Position numbers and translations under genes: made by a program. Of a stretch of DNA of 64,000 bases, positions 11,477 through 22,135 are shown one piece after another. Position 1 is the stretch's first letter, and every line of letters starts with the position of its first letter. The stretch spans positions 1,736,001-1,800,000 of the forward strand of contig CM074700.1 of NCBI GenBank assembly GCA_037367355.1, in the 5' to 3' direction. The notes beneath the pieces were generated by a model. The model worked only from the letters and a program-made list of their open reading frames with translations. It ran no database searches and was not told the DNA's origin. This DNA comes from Neoscytalidium dimidiatum. Taxonomy: Eukaryota > Ascomycota > Dothideomycetes > Botryosphaeriales > Botryosphaeriaceae.

Positions 11477-13031
11477 TTATTCCATGATGCGAGTAACCAG
11501 ACCAGTGGCAACCGTGCGGCCTCCCTCACGCACGTTGAAGCGCTGGCCAACCTCGAGGGGAGCGGGGTGGTGGATCTCGCAGATCATCTCGACGTTGTCA
11601 CCGGGCATAACCATCTTGTTCGGGTCCTCGGCATCCTCGGGCCAAGTAAGAGCAGCAGCCTCGTCTGTGATGCAGCCCGATTAGTATGTGACTGCAGTGC
11701 GGGGAACATTGATATATTGACTTACCAGCCGTGCGGATGAAGACCTGAGGGCGGTAGTTGTTGCCGAAGCCAGTGTGACGGCCACCCTCCTCCTTGGTCA
11801 GGACGTACATGGAGCAGAGGAACTTCTTGAATGCCTTCTGGGTGCCGGGAGCAGCGATGACCATACCGCGCTTGACGTCCTCGCGCTTGACACCACGGAG
11901 CAGCAGGCCCGAGTTGTCACCAGCACGAGACTCGTCGCAAGACTTCTTGAAGGTCTCAATGTCGGTGACCTTGGTCTTGATGGGAGTGGGGTTCTTGCCG
12001 ACGAGTTCGACTTCGGAATCCCTCTTCAGGATGCCACGCTCGACGCGACCGGAGGCGACGGTGCCACGGCCAGCAATGGAGAAGACATCCTCGACGGACA
12101 TCAGGAACGGCTTATCAAGAGCACGCTCGGGAGTAGGAATCCACGTATCGACGGCCTCGAGCAGCTTGTCAATCGACTGGACGCCGATCTCGGGCTCACG
12201 GCCCTCGAGGGCGCAGAGAGCGGAACCCATGATGATGGGGGTGTCGTCACCCTCAAACTGGTACGAGGTGAGCAGCTCACGCATCTCCATTTCGACAAGC
12301 TCCAACATCTCCTTGTCATCGACGGCGTCGACCTTGTTGACGTAGACGACAATCTTCTGGACACCGACCTGACGGGCAAGGAGCAAGTGCTCACGCGTCT
12401 GGGGCCTGTCAACTGTCAGTTCCTGCTCTGCTCTGCCGGGCATTGTTGGGACACGCACATCTGACCGTCGGAGGCGGCGACGACAATGATGGCGCCGTCC
12501 ATGTTGGCGGCACCAGTGATCATGTTCTTAATGTAATCGGCGTGGCCAGGGCAGTCGACGTGGGCATAGTGGCGGTTGTCGGTCTGGTACTCGATGTGGG
12601 CGGTGGAGATGGTAATACCACGCTTGCGCTCTTCGGGAGCCTTGTCAATTGCACCGTACTCAAGGAAGTTGGCATAGCCCTTCTCGGCCTGACGCTTGGT
12701 GATGGCAGCAGTCAAGGTAGTCTGCAACAGTCAGACATCAGGGGGTCAATTGGTGGCGGAACGAGTATTACCTTTCCGTGATCGACGTGACCAATGGTGC
12801 CTACCGGAAATAAGCAACACTGCGCTACAAGCTATTTTGACGGCATTGAGGTAGCATACCAATGTTGACGTGCGGCTTAGTACGTTCAAAGGCAGCGGCG
12901 TAGTTGCGCACCTGAGCCATGTACTGCTGGGATCCATTGAGACCCAGCGTCTGGGTGAGCGGGTTGGCGCCGGAGCGCTGGCGCAGAGCAGCACGCGAGG
13001 TGCGCAGGAAGGCGCGGGAAAGGGCAGACAT
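11477..13031 (-). CDS. TUF1: mitochondrial translation elongation factor EF-Tu, 443 aa
   Basis: GTPase that delivers aminoacyl-tRNA to the mitochondrial ribosome. Five exons, 13031-12860, 12800-12772, 12721-12459, 12405-11726 and 11664-11477, join in phase to 443 codons plus stop, the usual length. The first 45 or so residues are Arg/Ser/Ala-rich, as in a mitochondrial presequence. Then come G1 GHVDHGKTT (from residue 61), the switch region [13 protein letters not shown]3 DCPGHADY, G4 NKVD, and the domain 2 and 3 sequences ending in TGLVTRIME. The second exon is only 29 nt and encodes the P-loop. All introns are 50-61 bp with consensus ends. The gene is divergent from the 3-hydroxyisobutyryl-CoA hydrolase gene, also a mitochondrial protein. 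Confidence 0.97.
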
Positions 13032-13581
13032 GTTGCAGCAGCACCCACAGACCCAGGGGAACAGCGAATGAGTGGAGAGCGGGCGACGGAGCGTGGGTGG
13101 GGAGGATGGCGGAGAGATGGACGCTGCAGCACAGGACGCGGCGGCGACCTCGAAGGAAGCTCGAACAATTTCTTAGCGCGTCGGATCGCCGAGAAATGCA
13201 CGTGAGCGCCAAGCACCGGAGGAGCTGCGGCGTCAGTGCGGAGCTTCTGCTTCTGCGCCTGGCTTTGCTCTCTTGCGCCGCAAATACCCTCTGCTCAACG
13301 ACATCTACCGTCCGAACACGCCTCGGCGGAGCTCTTAACTGACGCTTCGCTCCCAATTGCACTCTCTCTTTCGCATTCCACACATTCATCGCCTGTTTAC
13401 GCGCTGCCGCCCACGCGCCCATCGTCGTCCGTTTACCCGAGGTTCGGCTTAAGTCTGTCGTCACCTCCGCCCACCATACAAGTACCAGGTACAGCCCGCA
13501 TTGATGTTTCTACGCGTCTGTCAACGTCGCGCTGCCAATCCGCTGAGCTGGAGCTCGCGGTCGCTGAAACCGTCTCTCACC
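13032..13581. promoter_or_regulatory. shared 550-bp upstream region of TUF1 and the HIBCH gene
   Basis: The two start codons at 13031 (minus) and 13582 (plus) are separated by 550 bp, so both promoters must lie here. The segment is C/T-rich on the plus strand near the HIBCH start. I could not identify a specific binding site. Confidence 0.6.
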
Positions 13582-15074
13582 ATGCCTCTCCGCGCCAGAA
13601 TAATGCCCTCGTCAAGGCAGGTCTGTCAGGACATCACCCGCGCATACCCCGCCCACCGCTAACTTGGCTTCAACAGTATGCTAGCCAGTCCGAGGCTGAT
13701 CTCGTAAGGCCCCAACCCGGCGATGAGCCAGACGATGTCATTTTCGACAAGATTTACGGTGTTCGCACCATCGAGCTCAATCGCCCCAAGAAGCTCAACT
13801 CGCTGAACGGCTCCATGGCCCGCAAGATCATACCCAGACTACGCGAATGGTCTGAGTCCCAACTAGCCAACGTGATTGTTATCAAGGGCAACGGTCGCGC
13901 TTTTTGCGCTGGTGGAGACGTTGCTGCGCTCGCTCAGCAGAACCAACAAGGAGAGGAGGGTCAGCAGAAGTCTTCGGACTACTTTGGCCTCGAATACAAA
14001 CTGGACCACTTAATCGCGACCTACTCGAAGCCTTACGTAGCTTTTATGAACGGTATAACTATGGGCGGTGGTGTGGGCCTGAGCGTGCATGCGCCCTTCA
14101 GGATAGCCACCGAGAACACGGTTTTTGCTATGCCAGAGACCACCATTGGCTTCTTCCCGGATGTTGGCGCCAGCTTTTTCCTCCCCCGCATGGATGGCCA
14201 GATGGGCACCTACTTGGCTCTGACTAGCGAGCAGCTCAAGGGTGTTGATGTCTTGTAAGTCCGCTCCTCATCTGCAGTGATATTTTCATTGACTCTTTTC
14301 AGCTACCACGGCATTGCCACTCACTACATCCATTCCTCCTCCCTGCCAGACCTTGAGGCTCGTCTCGCCGAGCTCAACTTCAAGGATTACGTTCCGCTTC
14401 AGGAGCGCAATGCCATCATCAACGCCACCATCGAAGAATTCGTCACCGGTCTCCCCGCACCGCGGCCCCATATCTCCGGCCAACTGCGTGCCGCCATCGA
14501 CGAGTGCTTCAAACCCGAGCGTGAAAGCATTTCCGAAATCCTGAGCGCCCTGGCCCACCTTCAGGAGTCCGATAACGAGACGCTCAACCAATGGGCCGCC
14601 AAGACCGCCGACACGATCCAGCAGCGCTCGCCAACCTCTGTACTCGTCGCTCTCAAGCAGCTGCGCGTCTCCCGCAACTGGGGCATCGCCGACACCTTCC
14701 GCCACGAGTACAACATCGCCTCGCGCTTCATGGCCCACCCGGACTTCGTCGAGGGCGTAACGGCGCGCCTCGTGCGCCGCCAGAAGGAGCGCCCGAACTG
14801 GCAGCCCAGCACCTTCAAAGATGTGGATCCCAAGGAGATTGACAGCTTCTTCAAAAGCCCTCCAAGGCTCGAGCTCCTTGAAAGCGGCGAGGCGGCGAAC
14901 TATAAGGAGTATCCGCACGCGTATCTGGGACTGCCGAGGGAAGATGCCATCCTCCTGAGAGCACAGAGACTGGGGAATGACCCCGAAACCGTCAGGTACT
15001 TTGTGAACTTGTACAAGGGCAAGCTTGGTGTGAAGGAGAAGGTTGAGGAAGTGTTGGAGAGGCGTCAGCTGTAA
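13582..15074 (+). CDS. EHD3: 3-hydroxyisobutyryl-CoA hydrolase, mitochondrial, 462 aa
   Basis: Crotonase-fold thioesterase that hydrolyses 3-hydroxyisobutyryl-CoA in valine breakdown. Exons 13582-13620, 13677-14254 and 14303-15074 join to 463 codons including stop. The 13-residue first exon (MPLRARIMPSSRQ) is basic and hydroxylated, fitting a mitochondrial presequence. The body has the crotonase pattern: ELNRPKKLNSLN, GRAFCAGGDV (oxyanion hole and CoA site), GITMGGGVGLSVH, and MPETTIGFFPDVGASFFL with the conserved acidic residues of the hydrolase branch. The C-terminal half is the extension typical of HIBCH, with LRVSRNWGIADTFRHEYN. The frame is open upstream to 13236, but that extension lacks family similarity and would remove the clear 56-bp intron with a CTAAC branch point. 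Gene symbol follows the yeast orthologue. Confidence 0.93.
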
Positions 15075-16450
15075 AGGGGATAAGCTGCTCCCCGATTCCT
15101 GGAAGCCCCCACTTTACCCTCTGCCCCAGCTTCAAAGAGATCCGAGCTTGTGTACTCTACTTTATTTAGAAAGAGGGCCGCGCGTTGTGGTATGTACAGA
15201 ATAGTGCGCGCGCTTTTCTTCACAGAAGCGACGAAAATGGAAATGAAATTTTTTTTTTCTGACGTTTGACTTGGCTGCTCGTATTTTCTTTTGCTCATGC
15301 ACGTTCGGCTTCGGAGTCCGTCTCCGTCACGTTGCTTTTTTTTTTTTTTTTTTTAGGAGGGTTGCTTTTTCCTTTCCCGCAAATTGCCTCTTCTGACGTA
15401 TCGTTGGCCGGCGATCACTTACTGACGGACTGGCTAGTGTCGTGGCTGATGCGCGTGTTTTTCTCATTGTCGCGTGCCTCGCTTGGCACGATTTTTCGGA
15501 GATCGAGGACGACGATGATGCAGGTTGAGCAGTTTTTTTTTTTTTTTTTTTGGTTGGCCGTGGAGATGGATGGCCCAGAAACGGAAATGTTAGGCGCCTC
15601 CGGATTTTTGCTGGGCCTCTGCTCTGCGCGCGACGTACGGCCCTGGCGCTGTGTTATCCGGCTGCCAAATCCATTTGGTCATCCGGGGCGGTCTGGAGTG
15701 GGATATGGGTGGCTCGGCTGCTAGGGACGGGATGGATGGTGGACAGGGGGCCGCACGAGGACGTGATAGGGCGTTTGCGTATTGTCGCCACACGGGCAGG
15801 CCGGGGTCCCGACGGAGAAGCGAAGCGGCGGTTGGCCTTGCTTGGGGAAGTTGGACTAAGCACGGCAGAACGGTGGGAGGAGCGTGAGGAGGGAATGCGA
15901 TTGTGATAGCTGTTATTATTTGTACACTATTATATCAACAGTCAAGACATACAGACGTAAGACAACAGTAACTACCATAAGTTATAGTACAATCCAACCA
16001 ACGCAACGACGACAAATCAAGCCCCTCATGCCGCCTCTGTGAGTTCCCAAAAATACTGGTGACAAATACCGCGACACTCACTCCGGCACCCGGTTGTAAT
16101 AACTAAAATGAATGGACGTCCTTTGCTCCATACTAAGCGACGGCCTCAGTACAGATACTGATCGAACTCCGGTTTGGGTGTTTTTGAGATTTGCCAATGA
16201 TTGCCCCTGATGGATGCTTTTTCCAGTTCCTTTGTGAATGCAACCCCGCTTCATGCTTCCTTTTTGTTTGATGCCTCCCGGGACATGCTTTGAGGAAAAG
16301 AGGGTAGGAGAAAGGGAGTCGATAAAACGACCACTGTTGAAGCAGGCCGTCCATGCAGACGAAACGAGAAATATATGTGTGACATGTAGGATAAACGTGA
16401 AGAGGGTTTTCAGAGATGTGAATGTGAATGGGGAATCCCGGCTACAACCG
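15075..16450. other. intergenic between convergent genes, 1.4 kb
   Basis: Holds the 3' ends of the HIBCH gene and of the 451-aa minus-strand gene. Two T tracts of about 19 bases lie at 15336-15354 and 15533-15551. Open frames here are interrupted by these tracts and show no domain. Confidence 0.5.
15336..15551. repeat. two 19-base T tracts downstream of the HIBCH gene
   Basis: T tracts at 15336-15354 and 15533-15551, both on the plus strand, in the 3' intergenic region. Confidence 0.85.
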
Positions 16451-17806
16451 TCACCCGAGATCAGGCGGTAGTCCCAGAAAAAGCACCTGCTTCTGCCTCT
16501 CCTTCTCCTGCATGATTTCCGACAACCTATCATCATCCGAGGCCTGCGAGATCTTACTATCTTTCCGCTTCTGCGCTGCCCCCTCCCCTGCATGCGCCGG
16601 CATCGGAGGAGGCGGTGGTGCAGCCGCAAAATTTGGATTCCAGCCCTTCGGCCGTGGAGGTGTCGGCAACACGACAGCAGGTGCGGGGACCGCGTCCTCG
16701 GACGAGATCTTGCCCAAGTGGTCGAAAAGAGACGCTCCCGTGTCATCGCAGAGCACCCCTGCCGCGGACGCATCGTCTTCAGCCGTCAGCGCCGTCGCCG
16801 TGGTAGCTGACGGCGACGAGGCGCCGGCAGGCGAGGAGAAAATGGAAGAAGCGTAGTCATCGTCGTCAAGATCGTCAAGGCGGTCGTATTCGGATACAAA
16901 GACCGAGTCGTCCGTGGACGGAGAGGCCGCCGCAGCGCCGAAGATCAGACTGTCGAAGTACGCCGACTCATCCTCGTCGGCCTCAGAGCCGGGACGGCTG
17001 TGGCGCTCGCGATTCCCGTCCTCATCTGCATCCTCGAGGTCCAGCGAGTCGTAGTTGGATTGTCTGAGTGGTGACGGTGGACTGGGCGTGTAGTCTTTCC
17101 TGCCCAAATCGACAGCACCTGCACTACTGGGTCTGAAGTTCGGGCTCTCGACTCTCACAGCCACGGACCTTCCCGTGCTAACAATACCGCTTTCCACAGT
17201 CTCGGTCGGCATACCGACCGGCCTCGTGCTGTTGACTGTTGCCAGACTGCCACGCAGGCGGGCTAGCTTCGTCATCTCAATCCCTTTGCGCCGCAGCAGC
17301 TCGATCTCGCCGCGGCGGCCGGCCGCCATGTTGGGTGACTTATCGATCGCCGTCTCGACGCTGCGCGTCACACGGTTCAAGATGGCGGCTTTGCGCAGCA
17401 GACTGCGGCCGAGCGCCTTCTGTTTGGCCCAGACGGCGATGCGCGAGCGGCCACGGTCGACGATGTGCGTAGTCGGCACGGCAAAGGGGAGGGACAAGCG
17501 CGAGGTTATGAGGGTTAGGCGCAGGCGGCGCTTCTTGCGGATCGGGCCGGGGTGGTCGAGCTCGTTGGTTCGCTTGCGCTTGAGGCGCGCATCATCGCGG
17601 CGCGCAGGAGTGCACAGGGAGGAAAGGGAGCCGGTGGTGGTGTTGTCGTCATGGCGTGAGAAGTTTAGCGGAACGGGCGGAGCGGCGGCGCGGAAGGCGA
17701 ATGAGGAGAAGGATGGCGTGGGCGAGGCATTGGCGTCGTCGGGAGGAGGATTGCGGTCGCGGGCGGGTAGGAAGTGCTGGTCTAAGCCCATAGTTTGGGC
17801 GCGCAT
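16451..17806 (-). CDS. conserved fungal protein of unknown function, 451 aa, single exon
   Basis: No function is assigned. The single open frame has clear coding character. Residues 1-70 are disordered, Pro/Ser-rich. Residues 75-95 hold two basic clusters (RLKRKR and RKKRR) that resemble a bipartite nuclear localisation signal. Residues 96-146 form a well-ordered segment with ITSRLSLPFAVPTTHIVDRG followed by a helical RIAVWAKQKALGRSLLRKAA stretch, which I believe is conserved in many ascomycete homologues (from memory, not searched). The remainder is acidic and Ser-rich with a proline run (PPPPPMP) near residue 400 and a charged C-terminal helix. Nuclear location is likely from composition only. 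ATG 17806 and ATG 17791 are both possible starts. Confidence 0.8.
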   Translation of the reverse strand: MRAQTMGLDQHFLPARDRNPPPDDANASPTPSFSSFAFRAAAPPVPLNFSRHDDNTTTGSLSSLCTPARRDDARLKRKRTNELDHPGPIRKKRRLRLTLITSRLSLPFAVPTTHIVDRGRSRIAVWAKQKALGRSLLRKAAILNRVTRSVETAIDKSPNMAAGRRGEIELLRRKGIEMTKLARLRGSLATVNSTRPVGMPTETVESGIVSTGRSVAVRVESPNFRPSSAGAVDLGRKDYTPSPPSPLRQSNYDSLDLEDADEDGNRERHSRPGSEADEDESAYFDSLIFGAAAASPSTDDSVFVSEYDRLDDLDDDDYASSIFSSPAGASSPSATTATALTAEDDASAAGVLCDDTGASLFDHLGKISSEDAVPAPAVVLPTPPRPKGWNPNFAAAPPPPPMPAHAGEGAAQKRKDSKISQASDDDRLSEIMQEKERQKQVLFLGLPPDLG

Positions 17807-18972
17807 ATTGGGACGAGAAGGCGTGGGAAGATCATGCCGTGTAGCGCGCGTACGCGCTTAGAGAGAATATTGGTGTGGGAAGGTCTTCGTCTCTAGAGGT
17901 GTGCGAGCGAGCGCGGAGGAGGCGAGAGAGAGGAAAGAGCATGGTGGCGGAAGGGGAGGAGCTGGCGGTCGAGTGAGATGGGAGCGGCTCAGCAGTCAGG
18001 CGAGCAGCGGCGATGGAGCAAGGGCCGGGGGAAGTGATTTTCGGCCGGGGTGCAGGTAAGCAGCGCCCGGAATGCGGGGAAGACAGGGTAATCAACGGGA
18101 GCCTGCGTGCCATCCCCTTCCACAACCAGCAGCTCTTTGCGCCCCAGCCAGGCGCTGGTGCTGCACAAGGCTTTGCGGCCCGCGAACAGGCGCCCAGCTG
18201 CCTGTTCTTCGGAGATGCTATCCCGACGTGCAGCTGTGCCCGACCAACGCGACCGACCCGACCAAGCGGCCCTTCAGCCCTCGTAAGCCCCTGGTCGCCA
18301 ATCGAAAGGCTTTGCGCGAAAAGTATGGTCATCCTCGGAATCTGTCTTGGACGAATGTAGGAGTTGCTCTTACCCCGGCCTGAGTTTGTGGTAGCATGGC
18401 ATAACTCTCCTGCCCAATGCCGTTGGACCAGTCGCCACCTCGAGCAGCGGTCGCCGCCGTCGTCCGAAACAGAGATGTGCAAATCCTTTTGGGTAAACCT
18501 GGCCGTCAGATGCGTACACGAGTCAAGCTGACGCGCAGCCCTGCGCCCGATCGGGACGCAATGGAAATGTCGGAAATACTGCTAAAGTACATCTGTAAAG
18601 TTGTCAAAAACGCATGTTGTGATAATTACTCAAGAATTCACTCCGGTCATACGGGGAGCAATATATGAGCATGACCCATTCCAACTAAGACTACAACGCC
18701 GCACGTTGAGCCCTGCACTATTAATAGAATTTCAAATGAACCGACATATTTGGCGGAGATCGTAGACTTCAGAGAAATGGCCATATGAAACGTGGTTTGC
18801 TTAAGCTGAAAGCTTCGTACTTACGTCGTGTGAACCACCGCCATTCCTTCGTGGTGAGGCAGGCGCCTTTTCATTTTAATCACCCAGTGGGCCCTCTTTT
18901 TCCTGCCTTGACTCCGTCGCATCTAATCGCAGTATTGTATTTACATTTCGAAGTAAGCTCTGATTTTACAAT
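17807..18972. other. intergenic, 1.17 kb
   Basis: Upstream of the 451-aa gene and downstream of the oxaloacetate carrier gene. A 216-codon minus-strand frame at 17832-18482 has no domain and biased composition. AT content rises after 18550, consistent with 3' UTR and terminator sequence. Confidence 0.5.
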
Positions 18973-20242
18973 TTATATCTCCTCCTTCTTGAGGAAATAG
19001 CGGTTTTCGATTTTCCGCATGACCTTGTTCGTCTGCTCTGCTAAGCTGAGGGTAAGGATCTGCAGAGGTGTTAGCAAAAAGTTTGGAGAAGATGCTTGAG
19101 AGGTATTTTGCCGGTGAAGAGTTACGGCGGGGAGGTGGTGTTATCCAACACAGACCAAGCGTAGGTTTGACTACGACCGCTCGCCCGGACCCTCATCTCC
19201 GCGTTCTCCAAAGTGTCAAAGGGCCAAGGGATGCACTCACAGTATGGGGCAATATTCTCGCCAAGTGGGCGAAGAATCCCTTGTAGACAGCAAGAATACC
19301 CTCGGTCTTCACCGTCCGGAACAAGCAATCGAAAGCGCTGGTGTAAAGGTTTCCGGTCTGGTTGTACATACGGCTCATGACGGTGTCGGGCGGATGCATG
19401 ACGCAACAAACGACAAAGCCAGAAGCGGTGCTGCTTGCAAGATGCAAAGCCGGGCCTTCTTCCATACCCAAGTGCTTCACAAGCCGTCTCTTCGCGAAGA
19501 AGTAGGTGGGGAGCTGGACGGAGCTGCCGAAACCGGTCCTGACCATCGCTGGCCCAACGCCGCGGTAAAGACCTTTGACACCCTCACCAGTGTAAATTTG
19601 CTTCATACCATCCCAAGCGTTCTTGTAGTGGTGCTGAGTGCCGACGGGCAGGAAAGGAGAGAAGGATTGCAGACGGGTCTTGACGAGGAAGAAGGGCGAA
19701 CCGGCAGCCGCACCCAGGATGCCGGAAGTCGCGCCGGAGAAGATGTTAATGCCGAACGACTGCACATTTGCATCGTGGAAGAGCAGTTTGGTCAAGTTGC
19801 CGCGGATGGGCTCGTAGAACCCAAGACGGCAGCCATTGAGGGTCATTTGGTAGATGTACTGGGTGATGGCACGTCAGTTCTCGCGGAGACACATCGTGCA
19901 GTCCGGCAACTCACGGCGCACGATAGACCGCGGAACAAGCCCTTTGGACCCTCGTTCTTCAGGATGGTTGCGACACCATGGAGCACGCCACGGTACATTT
20001 TGGGTGCATCTTTTTTTGCCTGTAGCTCGCCCTGTAATTGTAGCCTGGGCCAGGGTTCAGCGGGAGCCTCGGTGACAGGAAGACAGGGCGGCGCACCGGA
20101 TCTTGACCGTCTCAAAGCTGTGGGTGACGGTGACGGCGCCGCATGCTGCAATGCCGCCCGCTATGAAGGAGCTGTTCGCGATCAGCACGGCAAATGTCTT
20201 GCAGCTCGCGGTTGCAGCAGCTTACCCCAGAGTGGTGGACAT
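18973..20242 (-). CDS. OAC1: mitochondrial oxaloacetate carrier, 308 aa
   Basis: Inner-membrane carrier of the SLC25 family that moves oxaloacetate, sulfate and related anions. Five exons, 20242-20226, 20171-20097, 20044-19915, 19858-19241 and 19059-18973, join in phase. The first exon is only 17 nt (MSTTLG). The three carrier repeats are visible: repeat 1 with THSFETVKIRLQLQGEL, repeat 2 with AGSPFFLVKTRLQS, and repeat 3 with HPPDTVMSRMYNQTGNLY. The last two, with YIYQMTLNGCRLGFYEPIR between them, match Oac1-type carriers rather than dicarboxylate or citrate carriers. In repeat 1 the usual Pro of PxD/ExxK is Ser. The last intron (19060-19240) is 181 bp and splices to ILTLSLAEQTNK, the standard C-terminal end. 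The gene is divergent from the SWD2 gene. Confidence 0.93.
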
Positions 20243-20674
20243 GGCTAGGGCGTGCCCTGTGCTTTCGCTCTACGCCGGAGAACGGGGTGAAGTTGAATGC
20301 CAAACGTCAAGCTGTCCTCCGGCGAGAGCGCGCAGGCAATTGAGAAATGATTGATGAGAAAGTGATTGGAGAGGGCGCCGACGGCTTGCGGTGCTTACGA
20401 AATATTGGACGGTGACTTGACAGAGACCCTGCATGCCCCGGCATCGGAGCCCATCCACTCGCCTAATGCATGATCGCCGTAGCCCGCCCTACCGCCCGTG
20501 CGCCTGGGAATTGCTTCATCGCGCCGCAAACACCGCGACCGACACACCAGCGACGCGACTCCACCACGCCACCACACCACCAACCCCATACTTGCTGCCG
20601 TGTACAGGACGCTGCAGCTGCCCGATACCGGCAAGGCAATGTACTGAGGGTCCCATACCTACCAACTACCCGCC
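20243..20674. promoter_or_regulatory. shared 432-bp upstream region of OAC1 and SWD2
   Basis: Start codons at 20242 (minus) and 20675 (plus) face away from this interval. Plus-strand sequence near SWD2 is rich in CCACC/ACCACA repeats. No specific operator is claimed. Confidence 0.55.
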
Positions 20675-21751
20675 ATGGCCGCCGGCGCAACCCCCGCCAG
20701 TGGCGGAGCTCCACAGACCCAGAAGGTCAGCGAGATCGTAGCTGCTTTTCGTCCTACCCGCTGCTTTCGCCCTGAAAGCAAAGACTCCTCCGTGACATCT
20801 CTCGACTTTGACGACTCTGGCGAGCTCGCTATCATCGCCCGCGACGATGACACGCTCCAAATATACAACTGCAAGGAGGGGAAGCATGCAAAGGAGCTTA
20901 AGAGCCAGAAATACGGCGTGCACCTCGCCCGCTTTACCCATCATGCGCAGAGTATCATCTATGCTAGTACCAAAGTCGATGATGGCATTCGCTACCTGTC
21001 GTCGCATGACAATTCCTACATCCGCTACTTCAAAGGCCATACCGACACGGTAACCTGCTTGGCTCTCAACCCGTCGAACGATACCTTTATCTCTTGTTCC
21101 CAAGACAACACCGTGCGCCTGTGGGCTCTCAATTCTCCCAATACCCAGGGTCTCCTTAAGCTCCATGCGCCCTACCTTGCTGCCTACGACCCCTCGGCCA
21201 GCGTCATCGCCATCGCCTCGCCTCCTACCCAGACCATACTTCTCTATGACGTCCGCAATTTCGACAAGCCGCCATTCGCAACCTTCGACCTCCATGACAT
21301 CGAGCAGCAATACACACCGGGCTCTGCGGGCCGCAATTGGGCCAAACTTGAATTCACCAATGACGGTAAATGCTTGGTGCTGGGTACTACGGGATCGGGA
21401 CATTTTGCGCTGGATGCTTTTGAGGGCACTCTTAAGCACTTTTGTGTGAGGGATCAAGGCCCCTCTGGGCGTCGCGCGGCAGGGGAATATGCGGCGCCAG
21501 GGACGGTTGCGGGGCAGGGCGATACCTGTTTATCGCCCGATGGCCAGTTCTTGATTGGAGGCTCCAGCCGGGATGGTTTGCTCGTCTGGGACTTGCATAC
21601 ACCGCAGTCGCCGGATCGCATCCTCCAACCATTTACAGATCTTCCAGGGCCTGGAAAAAGCGCAATTGTAGGCTACAACCAGCGCATGAACCTGCTTTGC
21701 TCTGCAGACAAAGATCTGTACCTCTGGCTACCGGACCCGGACGCTATTTGA
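20675..21751 (+). CDS. SWD2: WD40 protein Swd2/WDR82, COMPASS and cleavage-polyadenylation factor subunit, 358 aa
   Basis: Intron-free gene. The product is a seven-blade WD40 propeller shared between the Set1 (COMPASS) H3K4 methyltransferase and the mRNA 3'-end processing complex. After a short Ala/Gly-rich leader, VTSLDFDDSGELAIIARDDDTLQIYN starts blade 1 in the manner of Swd2. GHTDTVTCLALNP with FISCSQDNTVRLWAL marks a clear WD blade near residues 120-150, and GQGDTCLSPDGQF with DGLLVWDL marks a later one near 285-310. Length and blade spacing match the family. The sequence around ATG 20675 (cgccATGgcc) is a strong fungal start context. A 15-base T tract lies about 65 bp after the stop. Confidence 0.93.
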   Translation: MAAGATPASGGAPQTQKVSEIVAAFRPTRCFRPESKDSSVTSLDFDDSGELAIIARDDDTLQIYNCKEGKHAKELKSQKYGVHLARFTHHAQSIIYASTKVDDGIRYLSSHDNSYIRYFKGHTDTVTCLALNPSNDTFISCSQDNTVRLWALNSPNTQGLLKLHAPYLAAYDPSASVIAIASPPTQTILLYDVRNFDKPPFATFDLHDIEQQYTPGSAGRNWAKLEFTNDGKCLVLGTTGSGHFALDAFEGTLKHFCVRDQGPSGRRAAGEYAAPGTVAGQGDTCLSPDGQFLIGGSSRDGLLVWDLHTPQSPDRILQPFTDLPGPGKSAIVGYNQRMNLLCSADKDLYLWLPDPDAI

Positions 21752-22135
21752 GAAGCACATTTTTTTCATTGGCAAAATCAGTCATTCTGTGTCATCAAGG
21801 GAGCGTTTTCAAGTACTTTTTTTTTTTTTTTCCTTGCATGATGGGCGCAAGGAAATTGGTCAAAAGCGGCGGGGTCCACGGCTTCAGCGGGAATAAGAGG
21901 CGTATGAATACCCAGAAATGCGTACCAGTAGATTCGTCAAGGAGAAAATAAAACTCGTTTGAATTTCAAGATTACTGATGTGCAAAAAGACTCTTATTCT
22001 CGATGGTGCTTCTGTCCGGCAATGTGTTAAAGGCGGGTCGGCAACGGCGGGGCGCAGTGACCCTTGACGCAGCCCAGCTTCCCCGAGCATATCGTGCTCC
22101 CACATCAACCCCACAATGGTCTCCCTTGCCCAACG
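21752..22135. other. intergenic, 384 bp
   Basis: 3' region of SWD2 with a T tract at 21817-21831, then the upstream region of the Trs31 gene. The Trs31 reading frame is open back to 22064, but the family start is at 22136. Confidence 0.5.

Noticed and set aside
13236..13581. Upstream extension of the HIBCH reading frame
   Set aside because: No similarity to the family, and it removes the 56-bp intron with good branch point and acceptor.
17832..18482. 216-codon minus-strand open frame
   Set aside because: No recognisable domain and composition unlike neighbouring genes; no splice chain.
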